Assembly (NCBI GenBank): GCA_030837825.1
Contig: JAUQYB010000082.1
Location: 115,561-179,560, forward strand
Direction of reading: 5' to 3'
Source of the DNA: Albidovulum sp.
Lineage (GTDB): Bacteria > Pseudomonadota > Alphaproteobacteria > Rhodobacterales > Rhodobacteraceae
DNA length: 64,000 nucleotides
In this document: one piece after another, positions 7,648 through 16,848 of the stretch
How positions within the stretch are numbered: the first letter of the stretch is position 1
How the letters are laid out: each line of letters opens with the position of its first letter
Notes under the pieces: model-generated
Databases searched by the model: none
What the model saw: only the letters and a program-made list of their open reading frames with translations
What the model was told of the DNA's origin: nothing
Program-made: the position numbers and the translations under genes

Positions 7648-8478
7648 ATGCAGACGATTTCGGAAAACAAGTGCTTCGGCGGGGTCCAGGGCGTCTACCG
7701 CCACACCTCCGACGCCTGCGGCTGCGACATGACCTTCGGCCTGTTCCTGCCGGAGGAGGCGGCGGAACAGCCGGTGCCGGTGCTCTGGTATCTCTCCGGC
7801 CTCACCTGCACGCACGAGAACGCGATGGTGAAGGCCGGCGCGCAAGGGTGGGCGGCCGAGGCGGGCATCGCGCTCGTCTTTCCCGACACCTCGCCGCGCG
7901 GCGAGGGGGTGGCCGACGACAAAGCCTATGACCTTGGCCAGGGTGCGGGCTTCTACGTAAACGCCACCGAAGCCCCCTGGGCGCCGCATTTCCGCATGTG
8001 GGACTATGTCGCCGAGGAACTGCCGCGCATCGTCGCCACCAACTTCGCGGTGGAGGAGGACCGCCAGGCGATCACCGGCCATTCGATGGGCGGCCACGGC
8101 GCGCTGACGCTTGCGATGCGGCTTCCCGGCCGGTTCCGCTCGGTCTCGGCCTTCGCGCCGATTACCCATCCCAGCCGATCGGACTGGGGCCGCAAGCAGC
8201 TCACCGCCTATCTCGGCGCCGACGAAAGCGCCTGGACGGGGCATGACGCGACGTTGCTGATGCGCCGGCTCGGCTTCGACGGGCCGGTGCTGGTCGACCA
8301 GGGCTCGAAGGACCAGTTCCTCGACCAACTGAAGCCCGAGGCGCTGGCCCAGGCGATGATGGAGCGGCGGCAGAACGGCCAGGTGCGGATGCACCAGGGC
8401 TACGACCACAGCTATTTCTTCGTCTCCTCCTTCATCCGCGACCACATCGCCTTCCACGCCGCGTCGCTTTTCGCATGA
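7648..8478 (+). CDS. fghA: S-formylglutathione hydrolase
   Basis: A cytosolic esterase-D type serine hydrolase of 276 residues that splits S-formylglutathione to formate and glutathione in formaldehyde detoxification. The nucleophile motif [10 protein letters not shown] is present (Ser about 149), with the family N-terminus ([19 protein letters not shown]) and a C-terminal His in [12 protein letters not shown]. The start has a strong ribosome site (GAAAGGA). No formaldehyde dehydrogenase is adjacent. The stop overlaps the next gene by 4 bp (ATGA). Confidence 0.95.
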   Translation: MQTISENKCFGGVQGVYRHTSDACGCDMTFGLFLPEEAAEQPVPVLWYLSGLTCTHENAMVKAGAQGWAAEAGIALVFPDTSPRGEGVADDKAYDLGQGAGFYVNATEAPWAPHFRMWDYVAEELPRIVATNFAVEEDRQAITGHSMGGHGALTLAMRLPGRFRSVSAFAPITHPSRSDWGRKQLTAYLGADESAWTGHDATLLMRRLGFDGPVLVDQGSKDQFLDQLKPEALAQAMMERRQNGQVRMHQGYDHSYFFVSSFIRDHIAFHAASLFA

Positions 8479-8921
8479 GCCTTTATGTCGACGCCGACGC
8501 CTGCCCGGTGAAGGACGAATGCCTCCGCGCCGCCGGACGGCTTGGCATCCAGACCTTCCTCGTCTGCAACGGCGGGCTCCGGCCTTCGGCGCATCCGCTG
8601 GTGCAGGTCGTCTTCGTCACCCAAGGCCCCGACGAGGCCGACAGGTGGATCGCCGACCGCGCCGGCAAGGGCGACGTGGTGGTGACCGCCGACATTCCGC
8701 TGGCGGCAAAGGCGGTGGCCGCCGGCGCGCTGGTCCTGAAGCACGACGGCGAGGCGCTGACACCGGCCAACATCGGCAACGCGCTGGCCACGCGCGACCT
8801 GATGGCCGACCTCCGCGCCGCCGACCCGTTCCGCCAGGGCGGCGGGCGGATGTTCACCCGGCAGGACCGCGCCCGCTTCGCCGCCGCGCTCGATCGCGCG
8901 CTCAGGGCGGCGGCGCGCTAG
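8475..8921 (+). CDS. YaiI/YqxD (UPF0178, DUF188) family protein
   Basis: A 148-residue protein of the UPF0178 family, which has a PIN-like nuclease fold. The N-terminal signature [12 protein letters not shown] and the central [21 protein letters not shown] pattern are conserved acidic sites. The biological role is not known. It overlaps fghA by 4 bp, so the two are co-translated, but no functional link is known. Confidence 0.9.
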   Translation: MSLYVDADACPVKDECLRAAGRLGIQTFLVCNGGLRPSAHPLVQVVFVTQGPDEADRWIADRAGKGDVVVTADIPLAAKAVAAGALVLKHDGEALTPANIGNALATRDLMADLRAADPFRQGGGRMFTRQDRARFAAALDRALRAAAR

Positions 8922-8975
8922 GCTCATGTCGCGGGCAGGACAGACGCCGGCGGGAGCGGCTGGCACAGGGGTTTC

Positions 8976-9950
8976 ATGACCACGCTCGACACCGACGCCG
9001 CCGAGGCGCGCAGCCGGATCATCGGCATCCTCTGCATCATGGGGGGAATGATCTTCTTTTCCCTCAACGACATGTCGATCAAGTTCCTCAGCGGCGGCTA
9101 TGCGCTGCATCAGGTCGTGCTGATCCGCACCGGCTTCGCGCTCGCGGTGCTGGTCGGGCTGGTGATGCCGTTCCGGGGCGGCCACGGCCAGATGCGGACG
9201 CGCCGGCCCGGCGCGCATGTCCTGCGCGGCATCTGCGTCGTGCTGGCCAACATGCTGTTCTTCGTCGCCCTCGCCGCCATGCCGCTCGCCGAGGCGGTGG
9301 CGATCTCCTTCGTCAGCCCGCTGCTGATCACGCTTTTCTCGGTCCTCTTCCTCGGAGAACTGGTGGGGCCGCGGCGCTGGGTCGCCGTCGGCATCGGCCT
9401 TCTCGGCGTCATCGTGATCCTCCGGCCGGGGACCGAGGCGTTCCGCCCGGTCGCGATGCTGCCGCTTCTCGGCGCGGTGGCCTATGCGATGGTCAACATC
9501 CTGACGCGCCGGCTCGGGCCGACGGAAAGTGCCGCCACGCTCGCCTTCTACATCCAGGTCACCTTCGCCGCAGTCTCGGCGGCGATGTGGATCACCGTCG
9601 GCGACGGCCGCTTTGCCGGAACCGGCGACGCCTCGCTCGACTTCCTGCTGCGCGCCTGGGTCTGGCCCGAGCCGCGCGACTGGCCGATCCTCGTCATGCT
9701 CGGTCTTGCCGCCGCCATCGGCTCGCTTCTGGTGGCGCAGGGCTACCGGCTCTGCGAGGCAGCACTTGCCGCACCCTTCGAATACACCGCCATGCCGCTC
9801 GCCGTCTTCTGGGGCGTCGTCGTCTTCGGCGAATGGCCCGATGCCGTCTCCTGGACCGGGATCGCGCTGATCCTCGGCGGCGGGCTCTACCTCATCTGGC
9901 GCGAAACGCTGAAGGGCCGCGTCGCCGACTGCCCGCGGGCGCGGCGCTGA
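8976..9950 (+). CDS. DMT superfamily (EamA) transporter
   Basis: A 324-residue inner-membrane protein with ten predicted helices arranged as two EamA repeats (about residues 10-150 and 165-310). Typical features are an early helix GILCIMGGMIFFSLNDMSIK and the repeat-ending pattern LLGVIVILRPG. Substrates of this family vary widely (metabolites, amino acids); none can be assigned. A longer N-terminus is not needed: the ATG at 8976 gives a ~14-residue cytosolic lead before helix 1. Confidence 0.9.
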   Translation: MTTLDTDAAEARSRIIGILCIMGGMIFFSLNDMSIKFLSGGYALHQVVLIRTGFALAVLVGLVMPFRGGHGQMRTRRPGAHVLRGICVVLANMLFFVALAAMPLAEAVAISFVSPLLITLFSVLFLGELVGPRRWVAVGIGLLGVIVILRPGTEAFRPVAMLPLLGAVAYAMVNILTRRLGPTESAATLAFYIQVTFAAVSAAMWITVGDGRFAGTGDASLDFLLRAWVWPEPRDWPILVMLGLAAAIGSLLVAQGYRLCEAALAAPFEYTAMPLAVFWGVVVFGEWPDAVSWTGIALILGGGLYLIWRETLKGRVADCPRARR

Positions 9951-10013
9951 TGCGGGGTTCCCTTTCCCGCCGGCGCCGCTAGGTTGGCGTCCGGGCGAAC
10001 CGAGGTGACCGGA

Positions 10014-10637
10014 ATGACACGACCCGAGGCAGTGGTCTTCGACATCGGCAACGTGCTGATCGAATGGCAGCCGGAGCGGTTCTACGACGGCGCCATCGGG
10101 CCCGAGGCGCGGGCCCGGATGTTCGCCGAGGTCGATCTGCACGGCATGAACGAGGCGGTGGACCGCGGCGCGCCCTTCCGCGACACGATCTATGCCACCG
10201 CCGCCCGCTACCCGGCGTGGCAGGGTGAAATCCGCCTCTGGCACGACAACTGGATCGAGATGGCGGCACCGGTGATCCCGCATTCGGTCCGGCTCCTCGG
10301 GGCGCTGAAGGCGAAGGGCATGCCGGTCTTCGCGCTCACCAATTTCGGCGACGACACCTTCACCTTCGCCGCAGCGCACTATCCGTTCCTGTCCGACTTC
10401 GACCGCGCCTTCGTCTCGGGGCGGCTGAAGCTGACGAAGCCCGATCCCGCGATCTACGCTGTCGTCGAGGCCGAAAGCGGCCTGCCGCCGGCAGCGCTTC
10501 TCTTCACCGACGACCGGGACGAGAACATCGACGTTGCCCGCGCACGCGGCTGGGCCACGCATCATTTCGACGGGCCGGCCGGCTTTGCCGCGCGGCTGGT
10601 GGCCGTGGGCATCCTGACAGGAGACGAAGCAGCATGA
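10014..10637 (+). CDS. HAD-superfamily hydrolase, subfamily IA
   Basis: A 207-residue haloacid-dehalogenase-like phosphatase. Motif I is VVFDIGNVLIEW (nucleophile Asp about 10), motif II ALTNFG, the motif III Lys is in LKLTKPDPAIY, and the motif IV acidic pair is FTDDRDENI. The substrate is unknown; the family acts on small phosphoesters or haloacids. GAGGTGA upstream supports the ATG at 10014 over the longer frame from 9984. The stop overlaps the next start by 4 bp. Confidence 0.92.
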   Translation: MTRPEAVVFDIGNVLIEWQPERFYDGAIGPEARARMFAEVDLHGMNEAVDRGAPFRDTIYATAARYPAWQGEIRLWHDNWIEMAAPVIPHSVRLLGALKAKGMPVFALTNFGDDTFTFAAAHYPFLSDFDRAFVSGRLKLTKPDPAIYAVVEAESGLPPAALLFTDDRDENIDVARARGWATHHFDGPAGFAARLVAVGILTGDEAA

Positions 10638-11548
10638 CACCCGAGATCGTCGGACCGGAGGTCGAGCCGCGGCTCGACTGGATCGCACTGACCGAGGCGA
10701 TCGTCGCCGGCCACGCCCTGCCGCGGGCCGAGGTGGCCGACACGATCCTGCGGCGCCGCGGCGACACGCTGCTCACCCGTTCGGCCTGGATCGACGGGCT
10801 CGGCCTTGCGGTGAAAGCGGCCTCGGTCTTTCCCGACAACCCGCGCCACGGCATCCCCGCGATCGACGGCGTGGTAAACCTTCTGTCCGACACCACCGGC
10901 GCGCTCGAGGCGCTGGTGGACTTCACCCTCGTCACCCAGTGGAAGACCGCCGGTGACAGCCTTCTCGCCGCCCGCCGCCTCGCCCGCCCGGATGCGCGCG
11001 AGATCCTCATCGTCGGCGCCGGCGCCGTGGCGCATTCGATCGCCGAGGCCTATTCAGCGGGCTTTCCCGGCGCCCACTTCACCGTCTGGGCGCGCAACCC
11101 CGAGGCCGCCGCCGCCCTCGCCGAAGCGACCGGCGCCACGGCCGCGCCCGATCTCGAACCGGCGGTGGGCAGGGCGGAGATCATCGTCACCGCGACGATG
11201 GCCACCGCCCCGGTCATCCGCGGCGGATGGCTCCGCCCCGGCACCCATCTCGACCTCCTCGGCGCCTACCGCCCCGACATGCGCGAGGCCGACAGCGACT
11301 GCTTCCGCCGCGCCCGGGTGTTCTGCGATTCGCGGGCCACGACGATCCACCACATCGGCGAGTTCATGGTGCCGCTGGCGGAAGGCGCGATGACCGAGGC
11401 CGACATCGTCGCCGACTACTACGACCTCGGTTCGGGCGCCTTCGCCCGCCGGTCGGAGGACGAGATCACGCTGTGCAAGAACGGCGGCGGCGCGCATCTC
11501 GACCTGATGACGGCGCGCTACATTCTCGACGTTGCCCGCGGCGGCTGA
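10634..11548 (+). CDS. ornithine cyclodeaminase / mu-crystallin family protein
   Basis: A 304-residue NAD(P)-binding protein of the OCD family. The dinucleotide site is ILIVGAGAVAHSIAEAYS, and an N-terminal substrate Lys is seen in WKTAGDSLLAARRLARPDA. Members deaminate ornithine to proline, reduce cyclic imines such as pyrroline-2-carboxylate, or make other amino acids; the exact substrate here is open. It is translationally coupled to the HAD gene (ATGA overlap). Confidence 0.88.
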   Translation: MTPEIVGPEVEPRLDWIALTEAIVAGHALPRAEVADTILRRRGDTLLTRSAWIDGLGLAVKAASVFPDNPRHGIPAIDGVVNLLSDTTGALEALVDFTLVTQWKTAGDSLLAARRLARPDAREILIVGAGAVAHSIAEAYSAGFPGAHFTVWARNPEAAAALAEATGATAAPDLEPAVGRAEIIVTATMATAPVIRGGWLRPGTHLDLLGAYRPDMREADSDCFRRARVFCDSRATTIHHIGEFMVPLAEGAMTEADIVADYYDLGSGAFARRSEDEITLCKNGGGAHLDLMTARYILDVARGG

Positions 11549-11592
11549 GCGACTTCGCCGGGGCTTCTTCGTTGCCGAAATACCCCGGGGGC

Positions 11593-11611
11593 GCGGGGGT
11601 GGAACCCCCGC
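11593..11611. terminator. GC hairpin between convergent genes
   Basis: GCGGGGGT-GGA-ACCCCCGC, a perfect 8-bp stem with a 3-nt loop, in the 83-bp gap between two convergent genes. It has no T-run. The surrounding sequence looks like a common Rhodobacteraceae intergenic element (recalled, not searched). It may act as a bidirectional barrier. Confidence 0.5.
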
Positions 11612-11631
11612 CCAGGACTCTCGCCCCTCGC

Positions 11632-12873
11632 TCAGGCCGGCAGCGCCGCCGCCGCCCGATGCTCGCGGATCGGCAGGTGGACGATGGCCGAAAACGCCCC
11701 CACGCCGACGCCGATCCACCAGACCAGCGTGTAGTTGCCGTAGATGTCATACATCCGCCCGCCGAGCCAGACGCCGAGGAAGCCGCCGATCTGGTGGCTG
11801 AGGAAGACGATGCCGTAGAGCGTGCCCATGTAGCGCAGCCCGTAGATATGGGCGACCAGCCCCGAGGTCAGCGGCACTGTCGCGAGCCACAGCGCCCCCA
11901 TCGCCAGCGAGAAGATCAGGACCGAGGCCGGGGTGATCGGCAGGAGGATGAAGACGGCGGCGACGATGGTCCGACCGAGGTAGATGCCCGCCAGCAGGTA
12001 TTTCTTCGTATAGCGCTTGCCGAGCCAGCCCGCGGTGATCGTGCCGACGATGTTCGCGAGCCCGATGACGGAAATGGCGATCGCGCCCAGCGCCGAGGTC
12101 GTGGCGATGCCGAGCCCCGCCAGCATCCCGTTCGGCGCGATCGCGCCGCACATCTCGGTCACCATCGCCGGGAAATGCGCGGTGATGAAGGCAAGCTGGT
12201 AGCCGCAGGAGAAGAATCCGAGGAAGATCAGCACATAGGAGGGGTCGCGGAAGGCGCGCAGCAGCACCTCGCCCATCGTTTCCTCCAGCTCCGCCCGGCT
12301 CGCCCGCTCCGGCGTCCGCATCATCGGCAGCGCGAAAAGGCTGAGCAGGATCACGGAGGCAAAGATCATGAAGACGGCCGGCCAGTCGAAATGGCCGAGC
12401 AGGATTTCCGCCACCGGCGCGCCGAAGACCTGACCGGCCGACCCCGCCGCCGTCGCCACGCCGAGCGCGACGGAGCGGTTCTCCGCGCTCGCTGCGCGGC
12501 CGACGACGGCAAGGATCACGCCGAAGCCGGTGCCGGCGATGCCGAAGCCCACGAGGATCTCCAGAAGCTGCATCTGCCCCGGCGTCACCGCAAAGGCCGA
12601 GAGCACGAGGCCGCCGGCATAGAACAGCGCGCCCGCCACGATCGCCCGGCGGTCGCCGAACTTCTCCGCCAGCGCGCCGAACAGCGGCTGGCCGATGCCC
12701 CAGGCAAGGTTCTGGATCGCGATGGCCAGCGAGAATTCCGACCGCGGCCAGCCGAATTCGGCGGCGATCGGAATCTGGAACACGCCGAAGCTGGCCCGGA
12801 CCGCGAAGCCCAGCATGATGATGATGCACCCGCCGATCAGCACGGGGGTGAAAAGGGGCGCGCGCGCAGTCAT
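11632..12873 (-). CDS. MFS transporter, OFA-like
   Basis: A 413-residue major-facilitator protein with twelve predicted helices. The N-terminal part (ASFGVFQIPIAAEFGWPR and QNLAWGIGQPLFGALAEKFG) resembles the oxalate/formate antiporter (OFA) group of monocarboxylate carriers. Substrate not determinable. Two ATGs are adjacent (12876 and 12873); the second is better spaced from GGAG and is used. Much longer frames run upstream but are antisense to zapE. It is divergent from zapE across about 150 bp. Confidence 0.9.
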   Translation of the reverse strand: MTARAPLFTPVLIGGCIIIMLGFAVRASFGVFQIPIAAEFGWPRSEFSLAIAIQNLAWGIGQPLFGALAEKFGDRRAIVAGALFYAGGLVLSAFAVTPGQMQLLEILVGFGIAGTGFGVILAVVGRAASAENRSVALGVATAAGSAGQVFGAPVAEILLGHFDWPAVFMIFASVILLSLFALPMMRTPERASRAELEETMGEVLLRAFRDPSYVLIFLGFFSCGYQLAFITAHFPAMVTEMCGAIAPNGMLAGLGIATTSALGAIAISVIGLANIVGTITAGWLGKRYTKKYLLAGIYLGRTIVAAVFILLPITPASVLIFSLAMGALWLATVPLTSGLVAHIYGLRYMGTLYGIVFLSHQIGGFLGVWLGGRMYDIYGNYTLVWWIGVGVGAFSAIVHLPIREHRAAAALPA

Positions 12874-13026
12874 CATTGTCTCCGGTTTAAGCCGGGCGAC
12901 ACTGCGCCGCGCCGCCCGCCCCGTCAAATCGAGAATTGTGATCGGGACAATCAAGGCAGGGGTCGCTTGCGCCCCGGCGCGAGCGACGGGCTTTCCCTTC
13001 GCCGCCGGCCACGCTATCGCACGCAC

Positions 13027-14133
13027 ATGGCCGAGACGCTGACCGAAATCTACGACCGGATGACGCACGAGGGCGCTTTGCGCCAGGACGCGGCGCAGCG
13101 CGCCCTCCTGCCCGAGTTCGAACGCATCCGCCGCGGCCTCGAGGAGGCGAACGGGCGCAAGCGCGGCGTTCTGGCCGGACTTTTCGCCCGCGCGCCCGAG
13201 CCGGTCCGCGGCCTCTACCTCTGGGGCGGCGTCGGCCGCGGCAAGTCGATGCTGATGGACCTCTTCCACGGCACCGTGGCCATCGAGGCAAAGCGCCGCG
13301 TCCATTTCCACGCCTTCATGCAGGAAGTGCAGGCAGCCCTTCACGCCACCCGCAAGACCGGCGTCGACGACGCGATCCGCCCGGTGGCCGAGGAGATCGC
13401 CGGCAGGCTCCGGCTTCTCAGCTTCGACGAAATGCAGATCACCGACATCGCCGACGCGATGATCGTCGGGCGGCTCTTCCAGATGCTGTTCGACCGCGGC
13501 GTGACCGTCGTCACCACCTCGAACCGCGCGCCGGACGACCTCTATCGAGACGGGCTCAACCGCCCGCTGTTCCTGCCGTTCATCCGGCTCCTGAAGGACC
13601 GCATGGCGGTGCGCGAGCTGGAGAGCGAGACCGACTACCGCCAGCACCGGCTCCAGGGGGCGCAGGTCTGGTTCACCCCTGCAGGCGCCCAGGCGCGCGA
13701 GGCGATCTCGCGCATCTGGATGGATCTGACCGGCGGCGGGGCGGATTCGCAGCTCCGCCTCGCGGTGAAGGGCCGCGAGGTCGTGCTGCCCGACTACCAC
13801 GCCGGCGTCGCCCGCGCCTCGTTCTGGGATCTGTGCGGCCGCCCGCTCGGCCCGGCGGACTACCTCGCCATCGCCGGGGCCCTGCGGGTGCTGATCCTCG
13901 AGGACATCCCGCATCTTTCGGCCGAGAACTACAACGAGGCGAAACGCTTCGTCACCCTCGTCGACGCGCTCTACGAGGCGCGGGTGCGGCTGATCGGCTC
14001 GGCCGCCGACGAACCAGAACGGCTCTATGTCGAGGGCGAGGGCGCCTTCGAGTTCGAGCGCACCGCGAGCAGGCTCAGGGAGATGCAGGGCGCGGACTGG
14101 GGCCGGCAGGCGAACCCGGGCACCGGGCGCTGA
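13027..14133 (+). CDS. zapE: cell division protein ZapE / AFG1-like ATPase
   Basis: A 368-residue P-loop ATPase of the AFG1/ZapE family. Walker A is GGVGRGKSMLMD, Walker B is LLSFDEMQITDIADAM, with a downstream sensor in TTSNRAPDDLYRDG. In E. coli ZapE interacts with FtsZ and is needed for division under stress. The frame is open far upstream, but the ATG at 13027 starts the family N-terminus (ETLTEIYDRM). It stands alone between an MFS gene and a LysR gene. Confidence 0.95.
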   Translation: MAETLTEIYDRMTHEGALRQDAAQRALLPEFERIRRGLEEANGRKRGVLAGLFARAPEPVRGLYLWGGVGRGKSMLMDLFHGTVAIEAKRRVHFHAFMQEVQAALHATRKTGVDDAIRPVAEEIAGRLRLLSFDEMQITDIADAMIVGRLFQMLFDRGVTVVTTSNRAPDDLYRDGLNRPLFLPFIRLLKDRMAVRELESETDYRQHRLQGAQVWFTPAGAQAREAISRIWMDLTGGGADSQLRLAVKGREVVLPDYHAGVARASFWDLCGRPLGPADYLAIAGALRVLILEDIPHLSAENYNEAKRFVTLVDALYEARVRLIGSAADEPERLYVEGEGAFEFERTASRLREMQGADWGRQANPGTGR

Positions 14134-14139
14134 CGCCGG

Positions 14140-15018
14140 TCACAGCTTCGCCACCTTGCGCGCCTGGTCGAGCAGCGCGTTCAGCGCCGGCCGGTGCGGC
14201 TCGCGCAGGGCGGCGATCAGCCCGACGAGGTGGCTCGCGTCCGGCGCGATGATCGGAATCGCCTTGAGCCCGGCCCCGTGCATGTCGGCCAGCATCTCAG
14301 CCACGATGGCAACCCACTGGCCGGTTTCCACATGGGCGATGAGCGCGATCGAGGAATTCGCCTCGACACGCGCGCGCACGGTCGCGCCCGCCTCGACGAG
14401 GTGGCGGTTGACGATGCGCCGGTTCTGCATGTCGCCGGTCAGAAGGCAAAGCGGCAGCCCCGCGACCTCGGCCCAGGTGATCGTCTGCCGTTGCGCCAGG
14501 TCCGATGTCGCGGCGACGAGCAGCCGGTAGCGTTCGCGGAAAAGCGGCACCTGCGCCACCCGGCCCAGGGGCTCGTTGTCGAGGTAGGTGACGCCGGCGT
14601 CAAGCTCCAGCCTTTCGATTCCGTCGAGGATCTCGACCGAGGTCCGCGACAGAAGCGTCAGGTCGACATTCGGGTTGGAGGCGAGGAACGGCACCGTCAG
14701 CCGGGCGATCATCGGCAGCGCGGTCGGGATCACGCCGATCCTCAGGTTGCCTGACAGGCCGTGGCGCCGCGCCCGCATCTCCTCGCGCAGGGTGCGTGCG
14801 TCACCGACGATGCGCACCGCCCAGTCGAAGGTGCGCTGGCCCTCCGGCGTCAGCCCCTGGAAGCGCGACCCGCGGAAGACGAGCTGCACGCCGAGCTGTT
14901 CCTCGAGCTGGCGGATCGCCGAGGACAGCGTCGGCTGGGTGACCCGCATCGTCTCGGCCGCGCGGCCGAAGTGACGCTCGTTGGCAAGCGCGATGAACAT
15001 TTCCAGCTTGTCGATCAT
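14140..15018 (-). CDS. LysR family transcriptional regulator
   Basis: A 292-residue LysR-type regulator. The N-terminal winged helix-turn-helix is clear (NERHFGRAAETMRVTQPTLS, residues 13-32), followed by a linker helix and a substrate-binding co-inducer domain starting about residue 88 (NLRIGVIPTALPM). It converges on zapE (6 bp between stops) and is divergent from the S49 peptidase gene 81 bp away, so that operon is the first candidate target. Confidence 0.93.
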   Translation of the reverse strand: MIDKLEMFIALANERHFGRAAETMRVTQPTLSSAIRQLEEQLGVQLVFRGSRFQGLTPEGQRTFDWAVRIVGDARTLREEMRARRHGLSGNLRIGVIPTALPMIARLTVPFLASNPNVDLTLLSRTSVEILDGIERLELDAGVTYLDNEPLGRVAQVPLFRERYRLLVAATSDLAQRQTITWAEVAGLPLCLLTGDMQNRRIVNRHLVEAGATVRARVEANSSIALIAHVETGQWVAIVAEMLADMHGAGLKAIPIIAPDASHLVGLIAALREPHRPALNALLDQARKVAKL

Positions 15019-15099
15019 GGCGGCACCCTATCCGGCGTGGCGGCGCGGCGAAAGGCCCGGCTATTGCCGGGCGCGCGCGCCGGGACTACATCAGGTCGC

Positions 15100-15900
15100 A
15101 TGGCATGGTATATCCCCTTTCTCGGATCGCCCCCGCGCGTCGCGGTCCTGCGGCTTCAGGGCATGATCGTCTCGGGCGGCCGCATGGGCGGAGGGCTGAG
15201 CGACGCCGCGCTCGCCCCGGTGATCGAGAAGGCGTTCCGCAAGGGCCGGCCCGCCGCCGTTGCGCTTGCGGTGAATTCCCCCGGCGGCTCGCCGGTGCAG
15301 TCGGCGCTGATCGCCGCGCGCATCCGCCGACTGGCCGGCGAGAAGAACCTGCCCGTCCATGCCTTCGTCGAGGATGTCGCGGCCTCGGGCGGCTATTGGC
15401 TGGCCAGCGCCGCCGACGATATCTGGCTCGACGCAAGCTCGGTCGTGGGCTCCATCGGCGTGATCTCGGCCGGCTTCGGCTTTCCCGATTTCCTTGCCCG
15501 CCACGGGATCGAGCGGCGCGTCCACACCGCCGGGGCATCGAAGAGCCTTCTCGATCCGTTCCGCCCCGAGAAGCCCGAGGATGTCGAGCGGCTGAGGGCC
15601 ATTCTCGAACCCGTGCATGCGGCGTTCCAGGCACAGGTGCGCGCGCGGCGCGGCGGCAGGCTTGCCGAGGGCGACCTCTTTACCGGCGATGTCTGGGTGG
15701 GCGAAGCCGCGGTTGCCAAGGGCCTGGCCGACGGGCTCGCCCACATGGTGCCGAAGCTGAAGGCGCTTTACGGCGACAAGGTGCGGCTCGTGCCCTATGG
15801 CATGCGGAAATCGATCTTCCAGCGGTTCGGCAGCCGGATCCTGGGCGAGGCAATGGACCAGATCGAGGAACGCGCGCTCTGGGCGCGATACGGTCTCTGA
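15100..15900 (+). CDS. S49 family signal-peptide peptidase-like serine protease (SppA/SohB type)
   Basis: A 266-residue single-domain S49 protease. The nucleophile Ser lies in EDVAASGGYWLAS and the general-base Lys in AGASKSLLDPFRP, the two hallmarks of the family. The oxyanion region NSPGGSPVQS is present. No strong N-terminal transmembrane helix is visible, unlike SppA, so it may be cytosolic or peripheral. ATG at 15100 begins MAWYIPFLG. It heads a tight operon with the small membrane protein (1-bp gap) and the SDR gene. Confidence 0.92.
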   Translation: MAWYIPFLGSPPRVAVLRLQGMIVSGGRMGGGLSDAALAPVIEKAFRKGRPAAVALAVNSPGGSPVQSALIAARIRRLAGEKNLPVHAFVEDVAASGGYWLASAADDIWLDASSVVGSIGVISAGFGFPDFLARHGIERRVHTAGASKSLLDPFRPEKPEDVERLRAILEPVHAAFQAQVRARRGGRLAEGDLFTGDVWVGEAAVAKGLADGLAHMVPKLKALYGDKVRLVPYGMRKSIFQRFGSRILGEAMDQIEERALWARYGL

Positions 15901-15901
15901 C

Positions 15902-16069
15902 ATGGTCAAGATGGTCCTCCTTCTCCTCGTCTTCCTTGCCATACTCGGGGTCTTCGGGCGGCTGCGCTATCCGGCGCGCGGGGCCCGCCGCTCCGGCCCG
16001 GCGCGCTGCCCTTCCTGTGGCCGGCCGCGTGTCGGCAACGGCCCCTGCCCCTGCGGAGGCAAGGCCTGA
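15902..16069 (+). CDS. small membrane protein with Cys-pair (zinc-ribbon-like) tail
   Basis: A 55-residue protein: one N-terminal transmembrane helix (MVLLLLVFLAILGVFGRL), a basic linker, then two Cys pairs (CPSCGRPRVGNGPCPCGG) that look like a minimal zinc ribbon. It starts 1 bp after the S49 gene stop and its own stop shares one base with the next start (TGATG), so it is a real coupled gene, not noise. No function is assigned; membrane anchoring of a metal site is what can be seen. Confidence 0.75.
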   Translation: MVKMVLLLLVFLAILGVFGRLRYPARGARRSGPARCPSCGRPRVGNGPCPCGGKA

Positions 16070-16848
16070 TGCAGCGCGGGCTCGTCACCGGCGCGGCGCG
16101 GCGGCTCGGCCGGGCGATGGCGCTTTACCTTGCGGGCCGCGGCGTCGATGTCGCCATCCACTACGCGAGGTCCGCCGAGGCGGCGGAGGAAACCGCGGCC
16201 GAGGCCCGCGCGCTCGGCGCCAGGGCCGAGACGCTGCGTGCCGATCTCCTGATCGAGGGCGAGACCCGCACCCTCGTCTCGCGGGCGGCAAAGGCGCTCG
16301 GCGGCCCGCTCGACCTTCTGGTGAACAACGCCTCGATCTTCGAATACGACACCATCCGCACCGGTACCCGCGAAAGTTGGGACCGGCACATCGAATCGAA
16401 CCTGCGCGCGCCCGTCGCGCTGACGCAGGATTTCGCCGCCCAGGCCCCGCAGGCGATCCGCCAGGCCGACGGCGCGGCGCTTTCGCAGGCGCTCGTGGTC
16501 AACATGCTCGACCAGCGGGTGCGGAAGCTCACGCCTGCGTTCATGTCCTACACGGTTGCCAAGATGGGCCTCTGGGCCTTCACCCAGACCGCGGCCCGCG
16601 CGCTTGCCCCGGCCATCCGCGTCAACGCCATCGGCCCGGGAACGACCCTTCGGGGCGCGCGACAGAGCGAGGAGCATTTCCTGAACCAGCGCGCGGGATC
16701 GATCCTCGAACGCGGGGCCGACCCCGAGGACATTTGCGCCGCCCTTGGCTATCTTCTCGACGCGCGGGCGGTCACCGGCCAGTTGATCTGCGTCGACGGC
16801 GGCCAGCACCTTGGCTGGAAGACACCCGACATTTTGGGTGTGGACTAG
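16069..16848 (+). CDS. SDR oxidoreductase, pteridine-reductase / FolM-like
   Basis: A 259-residue short-chain dehydrogenase. The cofactor motif TGAARRLG fits TGxxxRxG, which marks pteridine reductases and FolM rather than classical SDRs (TGxxxGxG). The NNAS motif (LLVNNASIF) and the active-site YTVAK are present. It probably reduces dihydrofolate or dihydropterins with NADPH. It is the third gene of the S49 operon and ends before an AT-rich gap. Confidence 0.88.
   Translation: MQRGLVTGAARRLGRAMALYLAGRGVDVAIHYARSAEAAEETAAEARALGARAETLRADLLIEGETRTLVSRAAKALGGPLDLLVNNASIFEYDTIRTGTRESWDRHIESNLRAPVALTQDFAAQAPQAIRQADGAALSQALVVNMLDQRVRKLTPAFMSYTVAKMGLWAFTQTAARALAPAIRVNAIGPGTTLRGARQSEEHFLNQRAGSILERGADPEDICAALGYLLDARAVTGQLICVDGGQHLGWKTPDILGVD

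Noticed and set aside
8412-10688. 758-codon open frame on the minus strand
   Set aside because: Antisense to DUF188, DMT and HAD genes, which have clear motifs; low-complexity Asp/Arg/His composition.
11227-13026. N-terminal extension of the zapE frame
   Set aside because: Runs antisense through the MFS gene and has no family similarity; the ZapE family start is at 13027.
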